Origin: Capitulum mitella
Lineage: Eukaryota > Arthropoda > Thecostraca > Pollicipedomorpha > Pollicipedidae
Assembly: GCA_030062745.1 (NCBI GenBank)
Contig: CP099840.1
Coordinates: forward strand, 31,003,006-31,067,005
Direction of reading: 5' to 3'
Length of the DNA: 64,000 nucleotides
Shown here piece after piece: positions 1 to 12,724 of the stretch. The translations under genes and the position numbers were made by a program. Numbering within the stretch: position 1 is the stretch's first letter; each line of letters opens with the position of its first letter. Under the pieces are notes generated by a model, which was not told the origin of the DNA, made no database searches, and worked only from the letters and a program-made list of their open reading frames with translations.

Positions 1-389
1 GGACAGATAGCGGACGCACAGCGGGTGCATGGTGGGTGTTGCGATGGTGTTGGTTTAGAAATTGGGAATGACCTGCCAGAAATAGAGGCTCAGTGATCTA
101 CATTTCGACCATTTTTATTTGGCTTTCTCCGATAACGAAATGCTCCAAACTTTTGTTTCATAATCTACCATTTCGCATCTATAACGTTAAAATCCCCCGA
201 ACGAGCACTTAGGGCGGCGACAAAAGGGGAACGCGGAGCGTAAATCAGACACAGGTTATGACGAGTGTTGAAACGCTGCATGTGTAGAAGACCAGCCGGT
301 GAATAAAACAGCCATTCATGCCTACTTTGTGTCACAGTGATGTTCAGTTAATAACTTGAATATGGTCGGGAATGTCGGAAGTCAAATGG

Positions 390-398
390 ATATATATG

Positions 399-458
<60 letters not shown>
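390..458. repeat. TA microsatellite
   Basis: About 34 TA units with two early interruptions. It produces the artificial Tyr-Ile repeat seen in translated frames. Confidence 0.97.
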
Positions 459-461
<3 letters not shown>

Positions 462-2041
462 TTAACATGGGTGCAAGTTGGAAGGAAGTTTACTTTAAGA
501 CAAGTTTTGTTGAAAAGAACCGTACGCTCCCCCTTTTATTACTCTTCTGGTGTATATTTTATTTAGTCGAACATTTCGCTTTAAATCGTAGTTCAATTTT
601 GAGATAAGGTGCACAGAATTATTCATATATTAACGCTTGAGAGATCCCATTTAGCAAATGGAACATCCCTCTGTCATTAGTTCGTGCGTATGGTACAACA
701 TTTCGCCTAAATGTTTTTTCATCCGGAAAAACTGACCACGGGCCGAAATGTTTTACCAAACCATGCGCAAACAATTATTCGGGCAAAAATACCATTAGAT
801 TTGTAAGAATAAACTGTTTCAGACTGCAGCTGTTCCTGTGTACATTTGCCGTGCGTTGGTGTGACGTCTGGTGATAAATGGCATTGGTCGTAGATGGTGT
901 TCTTTCCGAAAAGATTCGATGTTAGTGACGACGATGGTCATAGATGGCGCCTGCCCGTGGACCGAAATGATTTATCACACATTGAGTTTTTTCAACTTTT
1001 CGGGTCACCAACGTTAGTCACTGAACTGTCTTCCCATGATCTCCTTCCCAATGCCATGGTCAAAGCATAGTGGAAAGAATGGTTTTCATTTTCTCTCCAT
1101 GTTTTGGCAGACAGAAGCATCTGACAAAACCCGTACCACACTTGGGCCGGTATATTTTCCTAGGACCTTGGTCGCTGTGGAATTTCTGCCCTCGACTTTC
1201 AGTCTTGGGTAGAACTGCAACAGCGACCTCGGTCCTCGAAAATTCGGCCCCGTTTGGTACTATATATTTCCATCCTAAGCATAATCTTGCTCTGCAATGA
1301 AGTACAGTGTTTTCTTTGTTTTTTTTCGATATACATGTACGGAAGGATCATTACCACGCAATGCACTTTCAAAAAATAGAGTTCACAGCTAGTTACAGGA
1401 ATGATTTACCACACGAATGACTTAAAAACACCAATGCAATATACAAGTTTACTTGTCATTGTTGACGAGACACCAGTTTCCTTGTCCACACGAAGAAGGC
1501 AGGTTCGTCCCATACACTACATTGGTGCCACGACTTCACCTAGGCGACCGACGATGCATTTACGAGATGAGACACCCGCACAACACTTGTTAGATCATGA
1601 CGAAGAGAACCATTCGACATGTTTTGACGGACAACACGACTAAACAAAAAAAAGGTCATGACCACAGTCGCCTCTTAATCATCGAGGCGCTGTTAATACA
1701 TTCTTTAAGGCCCGGCTCCAACAAACAAATAACGTCATGTATAACAATGGCGCTTTTTGGGGGCTGGCTAGAACTTAAACATTAGGTAAATTAGTAACCT
1801 ATTAAGGTACTGTGGCAAACTGTGAACTCTATTTTCAACAGCGCATAACGTGATAACCATTGTTCAGTGCATGTGTGTATCAAAAATGAACAATGTACTC
1901 ACCTGTAATGCAGATTATCCTGAGGTAAACATGATACTTCTGAAGCGTTAATATAAGACTAATTTTGCGCACCTTATTTCAAAACTGAGCTTTGAATTCA
2001 CGAGGATTGTCCGACTAACTGAAAGACACACCAGAAGCCGC

Positions 2042-2042
<1 letters not shown>

Positions 2043-2087
<45 letters not shown>

Positions 2088-2096
2088 GTATATATT
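2043..2096. repeat. TA microsatellite, interrupted
   Basis: TA repeats broken by ACA and TGT steps. Confidence 0.95.
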
Positions 2097-3699
2097 CGCC
2101 TACGTATAACAACTTATCTACTAAGCGTGACAATGAAAAGCACAAACATAGTCTACATACTTCAATGTTAAAAACACGACTGCAGAATTCGTAACAATAG
2201 GACTCATATTGGTGTAACAATAACCTTATCGCACCGTATCACCATGCTTCTTTGGGAAGAGTAAACAAAAATTTCACATCGAAACAGTTCATCACTTAAT
2301 GCTTAGGCTACAGGATCTCGTGGACAGCACTTCTGTTGTAAAACATTGTACAGAAACTAGAAGGCTGATGATATCTGATGCCATGTTCATTATGGACCAA
2401 ACCTCAGATTTAAATCGACAACAAAATTATCTCAACGTTTTAAAACTTTTTGCTTTGATACATTCCTTGTTTATCTTTACCATCGGAAGTTACTACACTT
2501 CACTGATCAGGTATGTATCGCGTGACATTCTTTTTCCCAGTGCATGCTTATCTGTGCTTGTGACATTCTGGTTCTGACGATGGATTATGGTATCCAAAGC
2601 GTTAAACACTAATGTGAATCTAAAGGCCGACTGATTTACGCTTTACCTGACTGTGCAAAAAAGGTCATCCAAGAATTCGAAAAATGTTCCAAGAAGCCGG
2701 TAAAAACAAAATATTCCTTGGTCCCTAACAAAACATGTGTTAACGAAAATGTGTTGCTAAAGTACACAGATACACCACCTCGCTCTCTCTACAAACCGTC
2801 GTGCTGCGGCTACGCTGAAAGCTAACTGTCGGGAATTTACCCCGGGCAAACAAAGTTACCGAGCTGCAGTTACCTCCGGCGGTGAGACACAGCGGCAGCG
2901 CACCGCTCACCACCGGGCGGCAGCCACATACCGGGATTGGCCTGACATCCATGGAGTTGAGGAACGACGACAGAACGACGCTGCTTCCATACAGCACATG
3001 CCAGGCAGCAAGAACTCTAGTTTGACGACGGATTACAAAAGAGATCAGACCAGAACGAAAAGTACAACGTCTAGCATCAGCAGAGCAGTGCACAACTGGA
3101 AAAAGGCGAAAGACGTCCTTAAATAAAGACGTAAGCATGTAACACCAAGGGAAAGCAAGCACTATTCCAAGGCTCATTCCATGCCGCAAGCGACGGAACG
3201 AAATAAACGAACTCTCTCCTGCACGACGGACATTCAGAATGACATGAGTCGACATTTAACAGCGCATCTGCGATAACACGACCTGAGGAAAGGCGAAACA
3301 GACGCCGGTGTGCAGTCAAACTTCATTACCGTGAGTGCAGCCTGCTACCGTAAACACTCTGTAACAAAGCAACTCAGGTGGAAGCGGACCAATAAACGTT
3401 GGCGCCCGGCAGTTCGCGGGCGGAATGGGTGCGAAGGGCTGCAAATAAGCCAAGCGAACGCACGCCGGCCCGCCGCCTGGCAGGTTGGGCGAGATAGCAG
3501 CGACGGCCGGGGCTCGCCGCAGCGGGTCACCGTGCACTGGCGGCCGTGCGGTCTAAAGGGCGCGGCGCCCCGGGGCCCGCACGCTACGTACGCCTTCCGC
3601 CGGCCAGTCGGTGCCGGTCTGAGCGGCCGTCCGCCGCCGCGGCCAGGCGCGGTAAATCTACCGACACCCGGAAATAGAGGTCAGCGCGGCCCAGGAACC

Positions 3700-3852
3700 A
3701 CCACTGCCCAGCCTGCCCGTCACAGAGGACCCGGCTCCGGCCCGGCCCGCCCCGTCACAGAGGACCCGGCTCCGGCCCAGCCTGCTCTGTCACAGAGGAC
3801 CCGGCTCCGGCCCAGCCTGCCCGTCACAGAGGACCCGGCTCCGGCTCCACTC
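3700..3852. repeat. 34-bp GC-rich minisatellite, about four units
   Basis: Four near-identical units each containing GTCACAGAGGACCCGGCTCC, followed by a variable GC-rich part. The surrounding 3.4-3.9 kb is GC-rich. The open frame across it is a by-product of the composition. Confidence 0.88.
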
Positions 3853-4639
3853 CTACCACACTGCCGGCTTCTGCGCACGTTTAAATAATTTCCTATCGAA
3901 CCAATATCTATTCGGCTAAAGGTTAGCTTTTCTGCGTTGATAATTCATAAAAGTTAAGGTAAAAATTACGTTACCACAAAAATGAAGCTTTACGACATCA
4001 ACGACGCTTTGACGTGCGACCGACACGAACTCCGCATCCTACGTATGCCTGATAAACATACGCTTGCGTCTGAGTTTGCAGTCATGCTCGAGTCCATTTT
4101 ACACAACTCTCCTTAATATGGACGGACACAAAATGATCAAGCTGCCAAACACGTGACACGTAACTAACGACTCAGCTGACACTTCAAAATGGTAAAAATG
4201 AGAAACAAACGTGACTCAGCAAACTTTAGCCAATGGCTTCCTGCCAGCACACGACGACATCCTTACCACGGCAACTTCCAGCCCTGTCATCTATAACTGC
4301 GGCTGTCTGACAGAGTTGTACAATTACGTCAAGAACATCCACTCAAATATTTTAAGTCCCTCAATGTGTTTCCGCCCACATCAGCGCGCTCGTTGAACTA
4401 AGCTGAAACTTTCAACTAAGATGAAAGTTGAAACTGTGGCAAAGGCCCAGTAATTGAGAATAATGGCCGTCTTGCCTTGAGGCCACAAACAGCCACGCGC
4501 ACGCAGGCACAGCAGGATACTGCATTACGAGAAGCAAAGTCCACATCGATGGGAAAGGGTTTGCAAAGTACCGTCCGGAATCAATCTTGTCCAATTTCGG
4601 AAGGCCGCCAAAATCACACGGTTTGAACAATGGAAACGA

Positions 4640-4992
4640 GCCACAAAACAGCTCGGGCAGTGAATACGGACCACAACACGGCTCGGGCAATGGATACGGA
4701 CCACAACACAGCTCGGGCGATTGATGCGGACCACAACATAGCTCGGAACGTGGATACGGACAACATAGCTCGGGTGGTGGATACGGACCGTAACACAACT
4801 CGGACCGTGGATACGGACCACAACGCAGCTCGGGCAGTGGATGCGGACTACAACATAGTTCGGGCGGTGGATACGGACCACAACACAGCTTGGGGATTGG
4901 ATACGGGACACAACACAGCTTGGGCAACGGATACGGGTCACAACACGGCTCGGGCAGTGGATACGGACCACAAAAAGGCTCCCGCAGTCGAA
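4640..4992. repeat. 30-bp minisatellite, about 12 units, open on both strands
   Basis: The unit contains GGATACGGACCACAACACAG followed by a CTCGGGC-type segment. One unit near 4755 is 27 bp. Because 30 is a multiple of 3, long frames are open on both strands: PYPLPELCCG-like and Cys/Val-rich repeats on minus, and an Asp-His-Asn repeat on plus. The plus frame that would read GYGPQHSSGS is closed by a TGA near 4721. No flanking gene signals are visible. Confidence 0.9.
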
Positions 4993-5299
4993 ACACATCC
5001 CGACACAGTTCTCAACAATGAACACAGACGATCACACACCGTTCGGACGGTGAAGAGACCATACAACTCGGACCGTGGAAACAAACGGTGCGAACGTCAG
5101 GCCACGGCTCAGAAGCTGAACACAGACCATAAAGCGGTCCCGTCCTAGAAGCACACCGCAGCAAGGCTCAATGTATGAACAATACAACAAGACAGCTCGA
5201 CCTCTGCTTAGCCCAGGCCTACCAACAAATGTAAACCAGTTGCTTTTCCCCAAACACAGTTTACTCATAAAGGCTCCGGCATTCTTTCAATAACTAGCA

Positions 5300-6500
5300 T
5301 TTTAAGGGTAGCCTCATTTATCTGAATTCAGGACGACAATCACAGTATAAAACCGTGCAGCGGCATAGCGCAGGCTGCGATGGGTCATGCAGGACCACGT
5401 AGTACAGGGCCTACGATAAGGGCAACTAATGTAAAGAAAATGAAAGCATTTGCACAAACAAATAAAATGAATGCAAAAGAAAAACTGAACATCGCAGACC
5501 GGCTTCGTTCACGTCAGCTGCGAGCAAAGGACACGAAGAAGACGGAATAGATGGAAAAATAGAATGTTCGTTTCCACTCAGGCCAACGACGGACGAACGT
5601 TTAGAGTAACGTGGAACCATTCCATCCGGCGCTTTTCAAGTTCATATCGAATCGTCCATAACAATTCCAATTTTCTGTCACAGAAGATGTCAAAGGTCAC
5701 AACGAAGTGGTCAATGTCTATTCAAAATATGTCCCCTAAGACGGACTACTGCCATGAAGTCAGTAAATAACATCTTCGTTTTATCACCCGTGATCACAGT
5801 TATGCTCCGTGATGAATGTCGAACGGAAACCAGTAAAACAGGGGTGTGGGGGGGGGGCATAAGCAGCAACATGATTCAATCTACAAACTACAGTGCCGAG
5901 ACGTGTATTGGACTAAACCAGGCCGATTCAGCTGGGGTCCTCCATATCACAACAGGAAGTGAGAACCTAGTAAAGCTTTCCTTCAGGAAGGAATGCATTA
6001 CGTCACTTATGCCAGGCATAGCACTATGGCACAACCGCGACGAGGGAGTACTACTCTGAACGCCGCTTTGAATACTTCTAAACAACGTTGTTGGCGTTGC
6101 CCGGCTTTAGACGTCGTCTTTGGAACGTAAATCGCATTTCTCTTGGCAACTTCGCGATGATTTCACAAAATCGTCTCCCAGAAATCAGGAGCCTCTACCG
6201 TTCCGTCTGAGACAGCGATCCCAAGCCGGGTGACCAGCCGAGACCGGCCAGGGCCGCTCCAGGGACAGAGCCGGCCGCGCCTCAGAGCCGCGATGGAAGC
6301 GCGGGCAGCGCGGCCGACAGCCGGATAGTTCGCCGGGCGTTACGAGCGAGGCCAGTGCCGAGCGGTGTCCCGGGAATCGGCGACGAGCGGACCCCCGCCA
6401 GGTATATAGGACCCCGCCGCCCGCTCCAACGCCGGCGCCGAACGACCGACGGCCGCCCGGGGCTGTCCGAGCTTCGGGCTCACGGTCGGCCAGGGACCTC
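5300..6500. other. No gene seen
   Basis: Mixed sequence with a short G run near 5850 and a GC-rich patch from 6190. Its open frames do not resemble known proteins. Confidence 0.5.
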
Positions 6501-6512
6501 CGCACTCACTGT

Positions 6513-6752
6513 CTGATGGCCGGGGCAGGGGAGTGGCCCCTGCACTCACGGACTGACGACCGGGACAGGGGAGGGGCTGTGTATTCACGGACTGACGACC
6601 GGGGCAGGGAAGGGCCCCTGCATTCACGGACTGACGACCGGGACAGGGGAGGGGCTGTGTATTCACGGACTGACGACCGGGGCAGGGAAGGGCCCCTGCA
6701 CTCACGGACTGACGGCCGGGACAGGGGAGGGGGCTGTGTACTCATGGACTCA
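6513..6752. repeat. 39-bp minisatellite with alternating unit types
   Basis: Six units of about 39 bp, each with GGACTGACGACCGGG. Two unit types alternate: one continues into AGGGGCTGTGTATTCAC, the other into AAGGGCCCCTGCATTCAC, giving a 78-bp higher-order period. Frames are open in several phases for that reason. Confidence 0.9.
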
Positions 6753-6759
6753 TGATCCA

Positions 6760-7790
6760 GTCATGATCCACCACGGACCGCCCATCCCTCCGGAATGAGT
6801 TCCAAACGAAGTTCATTACTATTCCAGCTTACTATTCCAGCTTAAAAATGACTTCAAATGCTTTAACGCACAGCGCAGTTGTAAGGCAGACGTGATTTCA
6901 AAGTGAAAGGAAGTGATCCGAGCGCTGGATGTAACAATATCAAAAATGGCCGTTCACCCCTTTTCCAGCTGAAGGAGGCAATAACGTTTTTTGCCGCTTT
7001 TGCATACATGAAAAGTTAGAATGGACCATAGGCTTTCGTCTGATCTCCAGTTCTTCGAAACCGGTAACGTCAATTGGCCGTATCTCACAAGGAAAGCGAT
7101 TGGTTCCAGCATTAATCCGAAACGAAGCTCACCGCATGAAAACAGGGTTAAGTATCGTACAAGAAACGTCAAATCGCCTTTAAAACGTAACTGAACGTAG
7201 CCAAATGCTCAACCGTTCAAATGCACAACGTAACGCATTAAATTCATTATCCTATGTACATTTCGTGTCAGTGGGCGCTCAAGAAAAACATCCAGCAGAA
7301 AGATGTCTGATTTGTTCGGACCACTTGACATAACAGCATTCGATGCATTGATACCAAAAGTGGTCATGATGGGAAAAATCGTTCTCCACTGCCATGGAGA
7401 TTAACCACAATAGTTACAATAAAGATCAGTAATTTATTCGCCGAATGATTTCACCAAGTTCCGGCAGACAGCCAGAACAATAACCACGCAACGAAAGGCA
7501 TATTCCCGCTCCACTACATAGATCTTACGCATTACAATTTTGATCAATCTGTAACATAAGTGCAATTACAGGCCAATGCAGACCTTTCATCATGACGATA
7601 CATGCATGAATGATATACAAGAAACGTTACGTTGCATTGGCCCCAGTTCATACCCCAGCACGCTGATACCTGCTTGCCCGGTTCGCGAGGGCCATCGCGA
7701 ACTAGCATCGGTGGCGGGAGTAGATCTAGAAAAAAATAGCGAGGAGTGGGACGAAATGCTGTAGAAACCATGGTGTTTAATGTAACTGGT
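6760..7790. other. No gene seen
   Basis: Unique-looking, moderately AT-rich sequence without recognisable coding, RNA or repeat structure. Confidence 0.45.
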
Positions 7791-7799
7791 CACATGGGC

Positions 7800-8115
7800 A
7801 TGGAAGGGCACTCCTGCCTACCCATCAACAGGTACGGGACAGAAAAGATATTCGAGACGGGCACTCCTGCTCCCACTCAGAGGAACACCTAGCGCGATCT
7901 CTCATCAGAACACGCAACTTTCCTATATCCGCCTCGCTGCCAGCCCTAGCACAGGGCGGATACACGCAGCTTAGTACACACGGTAAGATGATGACGTCCA
8001 CCGTGTAACGCATCACGGCTACTGCGGCCCCGGGGTCGAACCCAGCACAGCCCACACCGAACACAATGCGCCAGCAACCAACAAGAAGAATTTCCCGAAG
8101 AACGTTTTGTGATCA
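7800..8115 (-). mobile_element. Possible degenerate tRNA-derived SINE
   Basis: On the minus strand a box-B-like sequence, GGGTTCGACCCC (around 8033-8044), is preceded about 35 bp upstream by a weak box-A-like stretch (GCTGGCGCATTG). About 230 bp follow, including two copies of AGGAGTGCCC. A SINE fits, but the A box is poor and no target duplication or A-tail is clear. Confidence 0.3.
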
Positions 8116-8498
8116 CCTGCACGTTAAAAACGATCAAACGAGCAATATGTACAATATGTAAGGGAACGGTCTACCTTGGTCGGCTTTTCCTAAATGAAAC
8201 GGCCAGTCTGAAAGTCTCTGACAGTGTGTTTAGTACTCATTGTTATGAAAATATCCAGAAGGTTCGGAAATGCTATTGATTAAACACCCTATTAAGACCA
8301 CGGGCTTATCTCGGCTATCCCAGTTTAAAACAATCGTTAAAGTGGAACACGCAGTGCTATACAAATGTTCACCTATTGCGTAAGTGATTCAAAACGTATG
8401 TTTTAAGACAACACTGGTATAAACTTGTTAAGCCACAGTTAATATCTATGGTCAATTAACACTCATCACTCAGGCTCGCTGTCCCGCTGCACACCAGA

Positions 8499-8771
8499 GT
8501 GTGCGATTATGAGAGGACTGTTAGATTTAGCTTTGAAGTGAATGACTTGTCTGTAGAGCACACGCTGCATTTCAGGGAGAACGACCTCGTGAAGACAGTT
8601 AGCATATCTCACAAAGACTTGAGACGTGCAGGTGAGGCTTTTTATGAACTTGGTGTGGTGCGTTATGCCTACCATGACTTGACAGCCATGATAAATCTCA
8701 TGATACAACCACGTCAGAATATATCCCAGACCTCGTTCACAAAAATAGCGATGTCAGAACGGTACCAATGA
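8499..8771 (+). CDS. Unassigned open frame, possible exon or gene fragment
   Basis: A frame of about 90 codons with even amino-acid use and alternating hydrophobic pattern (for example TVRFSFEVNDLSVEHTLHF and DLVKTVSISHKDLRRAGEAF). The listed start is a GTG at 8499; the frame is open further upstream, so it could be an exon or a decayed element. The opposite strand is also open over much of it. I recognise no family. It may be chance. Confidence 0.2.
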   Translation: MCDYERTVRFSFEVNDLSVEHTLHFRENDLVKTVSISHKDLRRAGEAFYELGVVRYAYHDLTAMINLMIQPRQNISQTSFTKIAMSERYQ

Positions 8772-8779
8772 ACCGTGCG

Positions 8780-10560
8780 GCACAAGAACACGCCCGCACA
8801 CATTCATGTTACTCTTTCCATTTCAGCCGCCACCGCTGGACTATTGTGTCTGCCGGTATCATCCCTCTACAGACGTCCCGGTGCAATATTGCCACGGCCG
8901 CGCAGCCTCTGCCAATCCCGGCTGAGCTGCGCCAATCGGGACGGCCGACAAAGCCTCTCCGCCGTAACTCTGGGCCGCCAGGTCAGCACTGCTGGGCGGT
9001 GGTCGGGGCGGACCGCCAGCGGGAGCAGGCAGTGTTGGGGCAAGCAGGCACATGCCTCGCGCCCTACGCGCCGTGACATCTCCTGGGGTGGTCGTCACAG
9101 GTCCGGGGAAGGGGGAGGGGTTGCTGGTGCAGGACGGACGACCGCCTCCCAGGCAGCAGTGCGAACAGAGCCGGCGCGCCGCAGGACGGTGAGCGGAGAC
9201 GGCGGCCGCGGTGCACGGGAGCACACGCCGTGAACGGAGCAATCAATACGGCAGCAGCCGCCGCCGACGGACAACAGGCGACACGCCACCCGGCCCTGAG
9301 ATCGCCGCTGTGACGGCCGGACCGGCCGGAAAGCGTGGCCGTACCAGCGGCGGCAATTACGAAGACACGGCGGCCCAGGCCAGACCATCACGGCCGGGAA
9401 AACAGCTGACCGCGTCGGACACGTCCGCAGGAAAACTGGCGCTCCGCGGCGGGAGGGTGATATCGCTAAACGAGAGGCTTAGTGCGTCGAACATCGACTG
9501 CAAACATGCACACACCCGGCAATCCATCACAGACTGATTAAAGACTGGGGAGATCAAACGAAACTTGTTTTCCACCGTCCTCCTGCGAAAGCGGAGTGCG
9601 ACGGACGACCTACGTGGTGAGCGTATGCAATATTCGAAGCCGAAAGTTTGGGCACCCGCTAACGAATGCAGTGACGATGCGTCCAGTGGTGTAGATGTGC
9701 GGCACATGTCACTGCGTTTCGCCATGCAGCCATTCATGCAGAAAAGCCTACATGCACGACGCCTCGGGAGTCTCCCAACGACGGGACAATAAAGTATCTT
9801 ATGGACAATTTGTTTCTAAGTTGGCTGTAGTGGGATAATGAATGGTAGTCGTTAAAATGGCCGTAAAGATAAAATGACGACCAAAAATCCTCCAAGTACG
9901 ACGCCAAACAAGCCGACGTCGCGTTCATAACATTGAGTATTCCGTTCCCATGTAGTGGCGCGTTCCAAATCTCTCCACCTCAAGCAATTACTTTGCGTTT
10001 CGCAGTACCTTTTCTCCGTATCTGACTGCAATAAGAGCTCAAAGCAGGCCGCAATAAGTGTCCCGGAGGGGCGTTTACTAAATCATAAAACGTCGCAGCC
10101 TTCAGACGCGGCGCGAAATCGATCAGAACCATCTGCAAGTCGGCCGGTACACATAAAGGGGAAGATCATCCCAGCTCGGAATAAGCTGCCCAGTCAAAAT
10201 CTAGGACATCTCTACCTCTTCCATGAAGTGCCACGGCCAAGGCAAAGGTTTCCCTCGTCGCCTAAGACAGCATCGGAAATATTCCATCAAAGACTGGAAA
10301 AACAGGGTCTGTCTCCCTAGGCGGACCGGCCTGGAAAAATAATCCTTCTCCCATAAAACGACCCGAAATCCCCCTCCCAGATGCATGCCACGCCGAATGA
10401 ATGCCTCACAAAACAGACAATTTCGGCGGAAATGTCCCACTTAAGGAAATCCGGACATGAAACTGGGCCTTCCTGTCAATATCGAAGACTGCGACAAAGC
10501 ATTCTGCACAGCAGTCCATCTAAAAGGTCAACTGGGTGGCAGTTCATAGGAGATACTTTA
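8780..10560. other. GC-rich patch then unique sequence, no gene assigned
   Basis: 8.85-9.45 kb is GC- and CpG-rich, and several overlapping open frames on both strands follow from that. Arginine/alanine/proline-rich translations and absent splice context argue against coding. The rest to 10.56 kb shows nothing recognisable. Confidence 0.45.
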
Positions 10561-10650
10561 ATACCTAAGACAGCGCAGTGCGCTACCCAGGCCAATACAG
10601 GACGTACCGCTGGCGTTTCGTGGAGCGGAGGTGGCTGAAGCATTACTCAC

Positions 10651-10842
10651 GTGGGTCATGTATTTTCCTCCACTGTTCAGCAACTCCATGCTGTCCTGCA
10701 GCACATCGGCCACCATTTTCCATACGTCGCGGTCATGCTTCGGGGAGACGGGAATGTCACTCAGGTCGTAGAAGATGTAGTCGAAGGTGAGCCCCTCCTT
10801 CAGGCTGTCCTTCAGGTACTTGAAGGCGTCACCCACAATGAT
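10651..10842 (-). CDS. SMS: SMS exon 7, second catalytic Asp
   Basis: 192 nt, 64 codons: [20 protein letters not shown], then [13 protein letters not shown] and a segment ending GGKYMTH. It holds the catalytic Asp (D276). The acceptor is CATCCGCAG|ATC and the donor CAC|GTGAGT. Frames reading past the donor are intronic. Confidence 0.94.
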
Positions 10843-12633
10843 CTGCGGATGGGGACAATTGTACTGTACAACAGCAAGTGTAATCCATGGCTGCAAACGT
10901 TCAGGCCGAGCAGTGTAATAATCTTAAAAAACGGCTCTAATGATTCTATTTTGCATTTCATTTTTAAATGACAGCATGACAAAATTACGCTGCAAGGGAA
11001 AACACCTTTAAAAACAGAAAACGTCCAGCTAGATGAGCTTATGATACACGAAACAAATCGTACCAGATGTTTCCTGTTACGAAAATCCAAAACAATTTAT
11101 ATAACACAACGTTTTGTAATGTCAAACTTCGACTTTATGGTCGATATTTCATCGACTACCACATCGCAATCTGGATAACGTTTCTAAGAACATTAAACAT
11201 CTCTTTAACTGGGAAAACAGGGATTCAAACTACCGCAGGTAAAACAGCCAGGCAGTGGGGAATAATCCGCCCTGGTTGAAAAATGTGCTTTTGACAAACG
11301 CCACTATTCTTATGAAGCTTGAACTCTTTTATGAGATGTATCTACAAGATGACCCGAGTAATCAGCAACCTAATGCAACACACTCAACACAGGGCATACG
11401 ACGAAGCATTTATCTTTAGTAAAAAAAAAACGTTTCGTCTTCCGTGAAGGGAGTCGTAACGTTCCTTTCTGTGCGGTGCAGTTTCTAACACTTTCTCGGG
11501 GAGTTCAAGGCCAACTAAAGGCCCGCAAACAATAAGGACGTCGCTTAATAAACCTGACCGGGAACGGCCCGCCCAACGACAGAACAATGCAGGGCGCTTT
11601 TTCCGGCCCGGTTACCTTGTAGTTGTCGCCCTCGTACTTGTCCAGACAGTCGCCGCAGACGGCGCGGAGGTGCTTCCTGCATTCCCTGATGACCACATCA
11701 TCAATCTGAGGGCAACAGCGGACAGCGTTCACCGGCAGCCAACGTAATTCCATTGTACACCGAGTTTTCGGCGTCACTGCCAGGTGTCGGAGATTCCCAA
11801 ACAGACATTCTGTTGCCGAAGACGACGAAATTACACACGCCATGCAAAGGAAAGGGCCCGACTGGAATTCGATACGCATAGCCAGGCATCGCGGAGGTCT
11901 CTGACCCACTGACTGCCATGAGAATGGGCAGCCTTGGTTCCAACGGCGCGGCGAGAGGACCAATTAACGCTCAGATTGAAATTAACGAAGACGTTCATTA
12001 GTTTATGACTTAATCCAAGACGTCCTCGTCTCAAGCAGCCCAGGAGCAGCTAGCCTATCAGCAACCAAAGGTGAGTCTCTAAATGTTCCCAATTTAGTCC
12101 TTCCATTCATGTAGGGGCCAAGCAATCAAAAGAAGTGAGACTGATCTGAAAAGAAGGAAGAAAACCAGTGAAGCTCAAGCTTACCGAATGAGCACCCTTC
12201 CACCCCGACTGTCTAGCCGCTTCCCACCACAGCCAACGGCAGACATGACACCAATCGAATGCGTGCGTAACGCGGTCACAGGGAACGCCGTTCACCGCCC
12301 CCCCCCCCCCGAGCGTCCCCGGGCCAGACAAATTCGGTTCAAATAAACCAACCGTCGCCGAGTTAATCAGCTGAAGGACTGAAGAAAAACATGCGGTCCG
12401 CCTCCCGGGAGCTACACACACCTCCACCATGGTGACGAACTTGGGATTCTGCTTGAGCAGCTCGCACAGCAGGCCGCCGTCGCCGCCGCCCAGGATCAGA
12501 GCCGTCTTGCCCTCGTACTGCTCTCCGGCCATCAGCGACTCGGTGTAGATCAGGTCCTTCTCGGACATGTCTGCGGCCGAGGCCACGGTCGGGTCAGCGC
12601 CGGGGTAACATTCCTCTCCTCTCTCTCTCTCTC

Positions 12634-12724
<91 letters not shown>

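Larger units (their letters stand above)
1..3300. other. 3' part of SMS or downstream flank, no gene seen
   Basis: This stretch is AT-leaning with two TA microsatellites. Open frames here are short, and none shows a known domain or plausible splice sites joining it to SMS. I looked on the minus strand for a C-terminal SMS exon (a proline-serine-aromatic segment followed by WVFY-like residues) and did not find one. Confidence 0.5.

Noticed and set aside
1..50. Minus-strand LCVRYLS-like residues at the window edge as the missing SMS C terminus
   Set aside because: The match is a few residues only and lacks the following aromatic motif.
390..458. Tyr-Ile repeat proteins over TA tracts (also at 63541)
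   Set aside because: Pure microsatellite translations.
4412..5025. Cys/Pro-rich 194-codon and Val/Cys-rich 166-codon minus frames
   Set aside because: Both are generated by the 30-bp tandem unit; openness in several frames is expected.
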